DNA from: Halorussus ruber
GTDB lineage: Archaea; Halobacteriota; Halobacteria; Halobacteriales; Haladaptataceae
Assembly: GCF_004765785.1 (NCBI RefSeq)
Contig: NZ_SBIT01000008.1
Location: 124,001 to 188,000, forward strand
Reading direction: 5' to 3'
Length of the DNA stretch: 64,000 bases
Shown here: positions 1-7,682 of the stretch, in pieces
Layout of the letters: every line of letters starts with the position of its first letter
Numbering within the stretch: the stretch's first letter is position 1
The notes under the pieces: model-generated
What the model saw: the letters and a program-made list of their open reading frames with translations, nothing else
What the model was told of the DNA's origin: nothing
The model's database searches: none
Translations under genes and position numbers: made by a program

Positions 1-9
1 AGTATCGCG

Positions 10-663
10 TCAGACCGGTTGGGTCATAATCAGTCCGTCGACCCCCCGCCGTTCGAGCGCCCACGCCAGCACCCGAGAATCGACCGGCCACGCGTGGACC
101 TCCATCCCCTCCTCGTGAGCGCGCTCCACGAGGTCAGTCCCAAAGCAGAGCGTCCAGTGGGGGTTGGCGTACTCGCAGTCGAGCGTCGTGGCGGTCTCGA
201 AGTTGGCTTCCGGGCGCACGTCGAAGTTGAACGCCAGCGGAATCGACTCGTCCAGCATCCGAGTGCGCCAGAGCGGGTCGGGGTGGAGCGACGAAATCAC
301 CACGTCGTTCTCGACGGCCTCCAGCACCGCCAGCAGGTCGGCGACCACGCCGGTCTCCTTGATTTCGAGGTTGAGGCCTACGCTCGGCGGGATGGCTTCC
401 GTGACCTCGGTCAGCAGCGGGATGCCGGAGTCCGAGTCCTCCACGTCGAGGTCCGCGAGTTCCGTGGCCGAGAGGTCCTCGACGTCGCCCCGGCCGTCGG
501 TGACGAGTTCGACGTTGTCCCAGTGGGAGACGACGAGTTCGCCCGACCCGCACCGCCGCACGTCGAGTTCCACCGCGTCGGCGAAGCGGGCGGCTCGGCG
601 GGCCGCATCGACGGTGTTCTCGGGGTGTTGCTCGCCGAAGGCTCGGTGGGCGGTGATTTGCAC
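10..663 (-). CDS. ugpQ: Glycerophosphodiester phosphodiesterase family protein
   Basis: Predicted to hydrolyse glycerophosphodiesters to glycerol 3-phosphate and an alcohol, in the cytoplasm because no signal peptide is seen. The 217-residue protein opens with the family's catalytic block (ITAHRAFGEQHPENT), followed by the metal-binding ELDV and a downstream SHW histidine, and ends with the TIM-barrel strand GVDGLIMTQP. I chose the GTG at 663 because homology begins two residues later; an in-frame ATG at 750 would add an unconserved 29-residue extension that runs into promoter DNA. The usual HRG motif reads HRA here. Length fits the family. It stands alone, facing the ribosomal operon's end. 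Confidence 0.85.
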   Translation of the reverse strand: MQITAHRAFGEQHPENTVDAARRAARFADAVELDVRRCGSGELVVSHWDNVELVTDGRGDVEDLSATELADLDVEDSDSGIPLLTEVTEAIPPSVGLNLEIKETGVVADLLAVLEAVENDVVISSLHPDPLWRTRMLDESIPLAFNFDVRPEANFETATTLDCEYANPHWTLCFGTDLVERAHEEGMEVHAWPVDSRVLAWALERRGVDGLIMTQPV

Positions 664-852
664 GTCGATACGTTGGTGGCGAAGGGGCAAGGGGTTGGCG
701 GCGGACGAGAAGTTACTGTACAATGGGCTAAAGGATACAAATATTTGCAAGAGAACTGTATTTCATCGTCTCCTCGCTCGCCTAGAACCTGAAGCCGACG
801 CTCCGCCGTCGAAGAAAACGCCGAAAAACGGGACGAAAACCGCGCTACGTCG

Positions 853-1320
853 TTACTCGTACAGCCACGTCTCGTCGATGCGCTCGTAATCGACCAGTTC
901 CTCCTCGTCGAAGAACAGGTCGATTTCGCGCTCGTTCGCACCTTCGTCCTCGTGGTCGGAGCCGTGGATGACGTTGCGACCGAGGTCGAGACCGTAGTCG
1001 CCCCGAATCGTACCGGGCGCGGACTCGGCAGGGTCGGTCTCGCCCATCATCTTGCGGACCTGTCGGGTCGCGTCCTGGCCTTCCCAGACCATCGCAAAGA
1101 CGGGACCGGACGTGATGAACTCAACGAGGCCCTCGAAGAACGGCTTGCCCTCGTGTTCGCCGTAGTGTTCGTGGGCGAGGTCCTCGCTTATCTGCATGAA
1201 CTTGCCCGCGACCATCTTCAGACCGCGGTCCTCGAATCGGGAGACGATGTCGCCGATGAGGCCGCGCTGGACGCCGTCGGGCTTGACCATCACGAAAGTT
1301 CGCTCGGTCTCGTCGCTCAT
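853..1320 (-). CDS. ndk: Nucleoside diphosphate kinase
   Basis: Transfers the gamma phosphate between nucleoside tri- and diphosphates through a phosphohistidine. The 155-residue protein carries the family start [13 protein letters not shown] and the active-site block NVIHGSD, with His as the phosphate acceptor. The ATG at 1320 is chosen because it overlaps the rpl24e stop by 4 bases, and the sequence upstream of it in frame is unconserved. It is the last gene of rpl7ae-rps28e-rpl24e-ndk, an operon order widely conserved in archaea, so it is probably co-transcribed with ribosomal proteins. Confidence 0.97.
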   Translation of the reverse strand: MSDETERTFVMVKPDGVQRGLIGDIVSRFEDRGLKMVAGKFMQISEDLAHEHYGEHEGKPFFEGLVEFITSGPVFAMVWEGQDATRQVRKMMGETDPAESAPGTIRGDYGLDLGRNVIHGSDHEDEGANEREIDLFFDEEELVDYERIDETWLYE

Positions 1321-1508
1321 TGCTCGGCCTCCTCGGTACTCCCGTCCTCGGTCCACTCGAGGTCTCGGGGTTCACGACCGAGGTCGGCGTTCTTCTCGCA
1401 CTTCGCCGAGCAGTAGTGAATCGTGCTACCGTCGGTGCGGACGAACATCGTGCCCGTGCCGGGTTCGATGTCGTCGCCACAGAAGTCACAGACTCGGGAT
1501 TTGGGCAT
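1317..1508 (-). CDS. rpl24e: 50S ribosomal protein L24e
   Basis: Small zinc-ribbon protein of the large ribosomal subunit, 63 residues. It shows the four-cysteine pattern CDFCG (residues 7-10) and YCSAKC, a classical L24e zinc site, plus the family phrase [12 protein letters not shown]. The acidic C-terminal tail (DGSTEEAEQ) is typical of haloarchaeal versions. The stop codon overlaps the start of ndk by four bases and the upstream gap to rps28e is three bases, indicating translational coupling in one mRNA. Confidence 0.97.
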   Translation of the reverse strand: MPKSRVCDFCGDDIEPGTGTMFVRTDGSTIHYCSAKCEKNADLGREPRDLEWTEDGSTEEAEQ

Positions 1509-1511
1509 TGT

Positions 1512-1739
1512 TTACTGACCTCCGATGGAGTCGGCTTCGCGGGCGGTCTCGCGCAGTTGAAGCACGTCGCCCTCTCGGACGGGGCCGAGGCAGTTCCGCG
1601 TGATGATGCGGCCCTGATTCTCGCCCTCGCGGATGCGGCACTTGACCTGCATGGCCTCGCCGTGCATCCCCGTCTTGCCGACGATTTCGATTACTTCGGC
1701 GGGCGTGGAGCCTCCTTCTTCAGTTTCCTCTGCACTCAT
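1512..1739 (-). CDS. rps28e: 30S ribosomal protein S28e
   Basis: Small-subunit OB-fold ribosomal protein, 75 residues. The hallmark segments [20 protein letters not shown] and [17 protein letters not shown] are clear. The Ser/Gly/Glu-rich N-terminus ([11 protein letters not shown]) is a haloarchaeal-type extension. It sits 12 bases downstream of rpl7ae and three bases upstream of rpl24e on the same strand, the standard archaeal order, so operon membership is secure. Confidence 0.97.
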   Translation of the reverse strand: MSAEETEEGGSTPAEVIEIVGKTGMHGEAMQVKCRIREGENQGRIITRNCLGPVREGDVLQLRETAREADSIGGQ

Positions 1740-1751
1740 GACTCAACCACC

Positions 1752-2114
1752 TCAGCGAAGTTCCTCGACCTTGTCGGCGATGTCCTCGATGTCGTCTTCG
1801 GCCTCGCCGGAGTCGGTGACGGCCGCGGCGGCGCTTCCGACTTCCAGCCCGGCAGCGTGACCGATGTCGTCCTGCGTCTCGACGAAGATGAAGGGAATGC
1901 CCTTCTCGTCGGCGAGTTCGGGCAGGTGCATGACGATCTCCTCGGGCTGGACGTCCTCGGCGATGTAGACGAGTTCCGCGTTACCGCGCTCGACCGCCTT
2001 GGTCGTCTCGTTGGTTCCTTTCTTGACGGTACCGGTGTCTCGGGCGACCTCGAGCGCCTCGACGGCGCGGTCCTGGAGGTCGGCTGGAACGTCGAAGTTT
2101 ACGTATACTGGCAT
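1752..2114 (-). CDS. rpl7ae: 50S ribosomal protein L7Ae
   Basis: Kink-turn RNA-binding protein. In archaea it is part of the ribosome, of box C/D and H/ACA guide RNPs and of RNase P. The 120-residue protein has the signature [20 protein letters not shown] and the [14 protein letters not shown] helix that contacts K-turns. The ATG at 2114 begins the conserved [10 protein letters not shown]; an in-frame upstream ATG at 2135 would add seven unconserved residues (MQGGEQP). It is first in the ribosomal operon and divergent from tmcA across a 241-base gap that holds a shared promoter region. Confidence 0.97.
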   Translation of the reverse strand: MPVYVNFDVPADLQDRAVEALEVARDTGTVKKGTNETTKAVERGNAELVYIAEDVQPEEIVMHLPELADEKGIPFIFVETQDDIGHAAGLEVGSAAAAVTDSGEAEDDIEDIADKVEELR

Positions 2115-2211
2115 AGGTTGTTCACCTCCCTGCACGTCGGCTCAGGCTCCCCTGCCGGGCAAATCCTGTGCGGCTAGGAGCATCATCAACCGCGCGCAGG
2201 TCGTACCAATC

Positions 2212-2250
2212 CGTAGTTCGTCACCCCTTAAAAGCGCTTTCAAATGCCCC
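2212..2250. promoter_or_regulatory. Divergent promoter region between rpl7ae and tmcA
   Basis: The gap 2115-2355 between two divergent gene starts holds one AT-rich patch, CCCTTAAAAGCGCTTTCAAA near 2224-2243. Its core AAAGCGCTTT is a perfect palindrome with TATA-like TTAAAA on one side and TTTCAAA on the other. This is consistent with back-to-back archaeal promoters for the ribosomal operon and tmcA. Transcription starts are not known; this is inferred from composition and position. Confidence 0.45.
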
Positions 2251-2355
2251 GACGGCTTGCGAAAGGAACACACAGGCACAGGGGCCGGAACGAGGAGCCA
2301 CGGGAAAGCAGGCGGTTACGAAAATGGCTTCCCTCCCTCCCGCCAACCCCCGGAC

Positions 2356-4737
2356 ATGAACTTCGCCGAGGTCGTCGCCGCGCTCCGCGAGGAGGCCGAG
2401 GCGACCAACGAGCGCAGACTGCTGGTCCTCGCGGGCGGTCGAGACGCCTGCTACTCGGCGGCCGACCGGGCGCTCGACGCCGCCGGGGTGGACCGCGCCG
2501 AGACCACGCTCGTCGGTACCGGAACCCTCGACTGCGAGCGCGTCGGGCCGAAGCGCGCCGACCGCTTGCTGGGGACCACCCGCGAGTGCGTCGTCTTCGA
2601 CGCTCGCGCCGACTTCCGGCCGAACGCGCTCGGCCGGGTCGTCGGCGCGGTGGACGGCGGCGGCCTGTTCGTCCTCTTGGCCCCCGACCTCGACTCGTGG
2701 CCCGACGAGCGCACCGACTTCGACCGCACGCTGGCGGTGCCGCCCGACGACCTCGACGCGGTCTCGGGCAACTTCCGGCGGCGGTTCGCCGAGACTCTGC
2801 GCGCCCACCCCGGCATCGCAATCGTGGACGTGGATTCTGAAACCGTCGAGCGCGACGGGCTGACCCACCCCGCGCCGCGGCTCTCGACGGAGGAGTCGAT
2901 AGAGTTTCCGCCGGAACGCGCCTTCCCCGACGCGGCCTACGACGCCTGCCTCACGGGCGACCAGATGACAGTCGTCCGCGAATTAGAGGCCCTGCGAGGA
3001 GACGGCGATGGCCGGGAGCGAGCCGACCCGACCGCGGTAGTCGTGGAGGCCGACCGCGGCCGGGGCAAGTCCAGCGCGGCGGGCCTCGCGGCCGGGAGTC
3101 TGGCCGCCGAGGGCGACGACGTGCTGGTCACGGCCCCGGAGTACCGGAGCGCCCGCGAGGTGTTCGTCCGGGCCGAGGACCTGCTGGAGACCCTAGGACA
3201 CGAAGTCGAGACCGACCACGACCCGCCGCGAGCCATCGAGATTCCCGGCGGTGGGACCATTAGATTCGCCGACCCGACCGAGGCCGCGGAGATAGTAGAC
3301 GGAGAGGCCCCCGCCCTGCTCGGTGAGTCGGGCGATTCCGGCGCGCCGGAATCGCCGAAATCGCCCGACGCCCCGGCAGGCACGCCCGACGCCGTCTTCG
3401 TGGACGAGGCGGCCGCGCTCTCGGTCCGGCTGCTCGAACGGTTTCTGGCCTCGCCCCGAGTCGCGTTCACGACGACGATTCACGGCTACGAGGGCGCGGG
3501 CCGGGGGTTCTCGGTCCGGTTCCGCGACCGCCTCGCCGAGAGCGACCACGAAGTCGTCGAGACGCGACTCGACGACCCCATCCGGTACGCCGCGGGCGAC
3601 CCCGTGGAGGTCTGGGCCTTCCGCGCGCTCCTGCTCGACGCCCGACCCCCGGTCGAGGAGGTGGTCCGAGACGCCGACCCCGAATCGGTCGAGTACCGGG
3701 CCTACACCCCCGCCGACCTGCTCGCCGACGAAACCCTCCTGCGGGAGGTGTTCGGCCTGCTCGTGCTGGCCCACTACCGGACCGAACCCGACGATTTGGC
3801 GCGATTGCTGGACGCGCCGAATCTGGCGGTCCGGGCGCTGGTGCGGAGCGACGAGGGGTCGGCAGGTAATCGAAACCACGTCGTCGGGGTCGCGCTGCTC
3901 GCCCGGGAGGGGAATCTCCCCGCGAGCGTGCGCGAAGAAATGTACGAAGGGGGCCGCGTCCGGGGCAACATGCTCCCCGACGTGCTGACCTCCCAACTGC
4001 GCGACGAGGAGGCCGGGATTCCGGAGGGGCGGCGCGTCATGCGCATCGCAACCCACCACGCGGTTCGGTCGCGCGGGCTGGGGTCGCGCCTGCTCTCGGA
4101 GATTCGGGCCGAGTTCGAGGGCGAAATCGACTGGCTCGGCGTCGGCTACGGCGCGACCCCGGAACTGTTGGGTTTCTGGCGTCGGAACGGCTACCGGACG
4201 ATTCAGCTCTCGACCACCCGCAACGACACCAGCGGGGAGTACTCGGCGCTGATGCTCGACCCGCTCTCGGAGGCGGGCGCGGCCCTCCACGAGCGCCACT
4301 CGCGGTGGTTCGCCTCCCGCGTCGCGTCGATGCTGGCCGACCCCCTGCGGGACGCCGACCCCGACGTGGTCCGGGCGCTCCTCCGGTCGGTCGCGGCCCC
4401 GATTTCGCTCGACTTGTCGGACTGGGACTGGCGGACGATTGCGTCGAGCGCCTACGGGCCGGGCCTGTACGACGCCGCGCCGCGGCCCTTCCGCCGGGTG
4501 GCGCTGAAGTACTTCGTGGAGTCGGAGGGTGGCGATTCGGAATCGCTGTCGGCCCGCGAGGAGCGCCTGCTGGTCCGGAAGGTCCTACAGGGCCACCCGT
4601 GGCCGAGAGTGGCCGACGAACTCGGGTTTCACTCGGCGGGCCAGTGCATGCGGGCGCTCGGCGACGCCTACGAACCGCTGGTGGACCGGTACGGCAACGA
4701 GGCGGCGGAGGCGGAGAAACGGCGCTACGTGGAGTGA
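2356..4737 (+). CDS. tmcA: tRNA(Met) cytidine acetyltransferase TmcA
   Basis: ATP-dependent N4-acetylation of tRNA cytidine; archaeal homologues also relate to Kre33/NAT10 and can modify rRNA. The 793-residue protein has the family architecture: an N-terminal DUF1726-like domain, a RecD-like helicase domain with Walker A EADRGRGKSS (about residues 231-240) and the Walker-B-like VFVDEAAAL, a GNAT domain with HHAVRSRGLGSRLL (about 562-575), and a C-terminal tRNA-binding domain. The ATG at 2356 starts conserved sequence; in-frame codons back to 1999 encode unrelated residues and cross the divergent promoter. A Pro/Gly/Ser-rich insert near residues 325-345 (SPKSPDAPAGTPD) is a likely flexible loop. 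Confidence 0.95.
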   Translation: MNFAEVVAALREEAEATNERRLLVLAGGRDACYSAADRALDAAGVDRAETTLVGTGTLDCERVGPKRADRLLGTTRECVVFDARADFRPNALGRVVGAVDGGGLFVLLAPDLDSWPDERTDFDRTLAVPPDDLDAVSGNFRRRFAETLRAHPGIAIVDVDSETVERDGLTHPAPRLSTEESIEFPPERAFPDAAYDACLTGDQMTVVRELEALRGDGDGRERADPTAVVVEADRGRGKSSAAGLAAGSLAAEGDDVLVTAPEYRSAREVFVRAEDLLETLGHEVETDHDPPRAIEIPGGGTIRFADPTEAAEIVDGEAPALLGESGDSGAPESPKSPDAPAGTPDAVFVDEAAALSVRLLERFLASPRVAFTTTIHGYEGAGRGFSVRFRDRLAESDHEVVETRLDDPIRYAAGDPVEVWAFRALLLDARPPVEEVVRDADPESVEYRAYTPADLLADETLLREVFGLLVLAHYRTEPDDLARLLDAPNLAVRALVRSDEGSAGNRNHVVGVALLAREGNLPASVREEMYEGGRVRGNMLPDVLTSQLRDEEAGIPEGRRVMRIATHHAVRSRGLGSRLLSEIRAEFEGEIDWLGVGYGATPELLGFWRRNGYRTIQLSTTRNDTSGEYSALMLDPLSEAGAALHERHSRWFASRVASMLADPLRDADPDVVRALLRSVAAPISLDLSDWDWRTIASSAYGPGLYDAAPRPFRRVALKYFVESEGGDSESLSAREERLLVRKVLQGHPWPRVADELGFHSAGQCMRALGDAYEPLVDRYGNEAAEAEKRRYVE

Positions 4738-4751
4738 GAGCGACGGGGAAA

Positions 4752-5039
4752 TCAGTCGGTCTCCTCGACCCGAATCGTCTCGCCGCCGAGGACGCTGACC
4801 CGGCAGTCGGCGTACTCGAACGCGAGGGACCCGCCGCGTCGCGGACGCCCGCTCACCGTGTCCTCGAAGAGTTCGTCCAGCGCGTCGGGGTCGAGCGCGC
4901 TGTGAAGCGGGGGCAACTCGACAGGGTCGCACTCGCGGACCTCCGAGACGGCGCGAACAATCGTCTCGCTCGGCCGCTCGCCCACCACCTCGAACTCCCC
5001 CTCTGGGCCACCGCCACTGGTGGCTCGGCCGTTGTTCAT
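4752..5039 (-). CDS. HalOD1 output domain protein
   Basis: Small haloarchaeal protein (95 residues from the ATG at 5039) matching the HalOD1 output-domain pattern: ETIVRAVSEVRECDPVELPPL followed by DPDALDELF and a C-terminal beta strand segment ending in VSVLGGETIRVEE. HalOD1 domains are often the C-terminal output of haloarchaeal signalling proteins; free-standing versions like this have no known activity. A paralogue lies at 51508-51825. It converges on tmcA with a 14-base gap. An in-frame ATG at 5147 would add 36 residues with no family resemblance. Confidence 0.8.
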   Translation of the reverse strand: MNNGRATSGGGPEGEFEVVGERPSETIVRAVSEVRECDPVELPPLHSALDPDALDELFEDTVSGRPRRGGSLAFEYADCRVSVLGGETIRVEETD

Positions 5040-5196
5040 ACTTGACAGGTAGGGCGCGGGGATAGTGAGTCGAAGGCTTTCCCATGTAAACTCTTTAAGT
5101 TGAGTGTGTCGGTCGGCTGATGGAGGTCGAGTCCATGACGGAGACAAATCGAATTTATCGGTAAGTCGATGTACGTCGAGGCCGTAGTCGCTGGTG

Positions 5197-5358
5197 ATGG
5201 AGTGCGCCGAATCCGACTGTTCGGAACCCGCGGCGGTCCGGTTGCACGTCCCGTGGGACGAGAATCGGGCGGTCTGTGCGGCTCACGCTCGGGTGTTAGC
5301 GCAACAGGACGGCGTTGTCGCTGACCCGCTGGAGGATGCAGACGGTGAGTGGCCGTGA
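5197..5358 (+). CDS. Small CxxxxC...CxxH zinc-finger-like protein
   Basis: A 53-residue ORF beginning MECAESDCSEPAAVRLHVPW. Cys3, Cys8, Cys27 and His30 (CAAHAR) could form one zinc site, followed by VLAQQDGVVADPLE. I recognise the pattern (acidic, C-x4-C, then VCxxHARxLAQxDGVV) as one seen in small haloarchaeal proteins of unknown function. Codon usage is strongly GC3 like the neighbours. It is divergent from the HalOD1 gene and followed by a repeat-rich gap. DNA or RNA binding is possible, but nothing here proves it. Confidence 0.75.
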   Translation: MECAESDCSEPAAVRLHVPWDENRAVCAAHARVLAQQDGVVADPLEDADGEWP

Positions 5359-5436
5359 GGTTTTGGAGTGACTCTGTAGCTGTTTAAGCAATGCTTTTAA
5401 TCCCAATAGAATTGTAAATAATTGTGGGTGCGGTTC

Positions 5437-5575
5437 GGCGCGCGCTGGCGCGCTCTCTCGTGAGCGCGCCGCCGTCGCGCGAGGGACGAGTAGCGCAGCG
5501 AAGCGAGCAACGCAGGAGGTTGGGGAGGACGAGGTGCGGTTGCGGTGACTCCTCGGCTTCGGCAATAGCTAGCTT
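5437..5575 (-). repeat. Family B dispersed repeat, copy B1
   Basis: One of six copies of a GC-rich element in this window; consensus features are described under B2. Read on the minus strand it starts AAGCTAGCTATTGCCGAAGC, contains CTCCCCAACCTCC, and ends with the hairpin GGCGCGCT-CACGAGAG-AGCGCGCC followed by AGCGCGCGCC. Its terminal stem is GCGCGCT/AGCGCGC, different in sequence from the other copies but equally paired. It occupies the gap 5359-5844 together with A1; no gene is seen in that gap. Confidence 0.8.
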
Positions 5576-5638
5576 CATCTGGACTTTCGGGAAAACGAGA
5601 GCAGAGTAGAGCAGCAGAATAGGTTGGTGTTGTTTTAT

Positions 5639-5770
5639 TGAAGCTCCCGACCGCTCGCGGTCGCTCCGCGACATATCCTCGGTCTCTCCGCACTGCCCGA
5701 CCTCGGATAGGGGTCACGGAGCGACTAAAGTGAACGCGACCAGGCGGCCCCTTCATCCGCCCCACGGTGG
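5639..5770 (+). repeat. Family A structured repeat, copy A1
   Basis: One of five copies of a structured element of about 130 bp. The closing stem is TGAAG (5639) with CTTCA (5751), next to C-rich unpaired strands. An inner stem CGCTCCG...CGGAGCG continues, after a C-A mismatch, with GAC/GTC. The apical part is of the CTCGG...CTCGGATA subtype shared with A3. It ends with the conserved CCACGGTGG. It sits in the gap between convergent genes. Function unknown. Confidence 0.8.
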
Positions 5771-5844
5771 CTTTTCAACCGAGCGCATCCTCGCGGTCTG
5801 TCACACCGAGCGCACGCCGCCAGTAGCTGATAGAAAGTCTCGGT

Positions 5845-7569
5845 CTATTCGTGAGCAAAGTACGCCACAGACTCGTCGCTCTCCTCGTGGTCGTCAACGC
5901 GGACGAAGCCGACGCGCTCGAACTGGACCATCTCGTCCTCCTCGGTGTCGCGGAAGCCCGGTTCGGCGTAGCCAATCTGGTCGCCGTGGATGGTCCGCAT
6001 CCGGGTCAGGACCGCCGTGTCGGCCGGGACCCAGTGAATCACGTCCACGCCCTCGTCGCGGACCGCCGAGATGTCGTCGCCCGCGTACTCGAACGTCTCG
6101 CCGTCGCGCCGGAAGCATCCGAAGCCCTTGAGCCAGATGCGCTCGCCGTCCTCGGGCACGTCCTCGGCCTCGACGCGGACGCGGTTCCCGGCGTCGATGT
6201 CCCGTGTCCCCCGGTCCTCGTGTTCGGGGTGGACCGGCGGGTGTGCCTCCTCGGGGTGGTCGCCAGCGAGCGTGAAATCGACGTGGTCCTCGCGCACGAA
6301 GAAGTAGCGGTCGGCGTCGTCGTCGATGAGTTCGCGGTTGTTCGAGTAGACCGTACTCATCGCCAAATCGACGTTGGAAGTCGAGGTCCCGAGTTCGACC
6401 ATCGCGTCCACGATGGCCTCGCCGCGGATGCCCCGGCGCTCGACGCTCGGGAGGGTCGGCGCTCGCGGGTCGTCCCAGCCGTCCAACTCGCCGTCCTCGA
6501 TGAGTTCCCGGATGGTCGAGGTGGACATCTTCACGTCGTACTCGTCTACCTGCACGTGGCCCCAGTGGATGACCTCGGGGTACTCCCAGCCGAAGTAGTC
6601 GTAGACGAACTGCTGGCGCTTGGCGGAGTCCTGCAAGTCGATGCCCCGGATGATGTGGGTCACGCCCGTCAGGTGGTCGTCCACGCCCGACTGGAAGTCG
6701 AGCATCGGCCAGCATCGGTACTCTTCGGCCTCCTCGCGGGGATGGGGCGTGTCGATGATGCGGAAGCCCACCCAGTCGCGCAGGGCCGGATTCTTGTGTT
6801 CGATGTCGGTCTTGACCCGGAGGACCATCTCGCCGGAGTCGTACTCCCCGTCGATCATGGCCTCGAACTCCGCCATCGTCGTCTCGGCGTCCTTGTCGCG
6901 GTGGGGACAGGCCTCGCCCGAGTTCTTCATGTCGGAGAACTCCTCGCCCGAGCAGGAACAGGTGTAGGCTCCGCCCTTCTCGATGAGGTCCCGCGCGTGG
7001 TCGTAGTAGATTTCGAGGCGGTCGCTGGCCCGGTAGACGTCGGCGGGTTCGAAACCGAGGTACTCGACCTCCTCCAGAATCTCGTCGTAGGCCCACAGCA
7101 GGGGGCGCTTGGTCTCGGGGTCGGTGTCGTCGAACCGGACGATGAACTCGCCGTCGTACTCCTCGGCGTAGGTGCCGATGACCGCGGGCATCCGAGCGTG
7201 GCCCATGTGCCACGGGCCGTTGGGATTCGGCGCACACCGCATCCGAATCTCGTCGTACTCCTCTGCGTTGGGCAGGTCGGGGAGAATCTGGTCGTCCTCC
7301 TCGTCCTCGCTCTCGATCTCCTCCAACCAGTCGGGCGCGAGTTCGGCGAGTCGCTCGCGGCGCTCCTCTCCGGTCGAGTCGTTGACCTTCGAGACGACCG
7401 GCGCGATGACGCCCGGAATCTCGTCGCCGTGCTGGCGGAAGTCGGGGTTCTCGCCCATCAGCGGTCCCATGACCGCGCCGACGTCGGCCTCGCTCTCGTG
7501 TTTGACCGCGTTGACGAGGGCGTGTTTCTCTGCCTCCGTCTCGATTCGCTCGCGGAGTTCGTCGTTCAT
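5845..7569 (-). CDS. gltX: Glutamate--tRNA ligase (archaeal type)
   Basis: Charges tRNA with glutamate. Archaeal enzymes are usually non-discriminating and also make Glu-tRNA(Gln), which is then amidated. The 574-residue protein has an archaeal N-terminal extension and the class I motifs: HIGH-type APNPNGPWHMGHAR (about residues 113-126), FDDTDPETKRP, and the KMSKS variant VKMSTSTIRE. A cysteine-rich segment (YTCSCSGEEF) resembles a zinc-binding insertion. The anticodon-binding beta barrels follow. The ATG at 7569 starts the typical MNDELRERIE. It is divergent from the Bat-type regulator gene. Confidence 0.93.
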   Translation of the reverse strand: MNDELRERIETEAEKHALVNAVKHESEADVGAVMGPLMGENPDFRQHGDEIPGVIAPVVSKVNDSTGEERRERLAELAPDWLEEIESEDEEDDQILPDLPNAEEYDEIRMRCAPNPNGPWHMGHARMPAVIGTYAEEYDGEFIVRFDDTDPETKRPLLWAYDEILEEVEYLGFEPADVYRASDRLEIYYDHARDLIEKGGAYTCSCSGEEFSDMKNSGEACPHRDKDAETTMAEFEAMIDGEYDSGEMVLRVKTDIEHKNPALRDWVGFRIIDTPHPREEAEEYRCWPMLDFQSGVDDHLTGVTHIIRGIDLQDSAKRQQFVYDYFGWEYPEVIHWGHVQVDEYDVKMSTSTIRELIEDGELDGWDDPRAPTLPSVERRGIRGEAIVDAMVELGTSTSNVDLAMSTVYSNNRELIDDDADRYFFVREDHVDFTLAGDHPEEAHPPVHPEHEDRGTRDIDAGNRVRVEAEDVPEDGERIWLKGFGCFRRDGETFEYAGDDISAVRDEGVDVIHWVPADTAVLTRMRTIHGDQIGYAEPGFRDTEEDEMVQFERVGFVRVDDHEESDESVAYFAHE

Positions 7570-7682
7570 TACCTTCCGCTTGGACGGTCTGCGGGAAAAC
7601 TCGTCCGGATTCGCGTCGCCCCCGACGAGTCAAGTCTCTAACCAAGGTCCTTACCTTCGCGGGAGCGTACCACCTCCAAAGC

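Noticed and set aside
5851-7641. 596-codon frame on the plus strand across gltX
   Set aside because: Antisense shadow of the glutamyl-tRNA synthetase gene, whose HIGH and KMSKS-type motifs lie on the minus strand.
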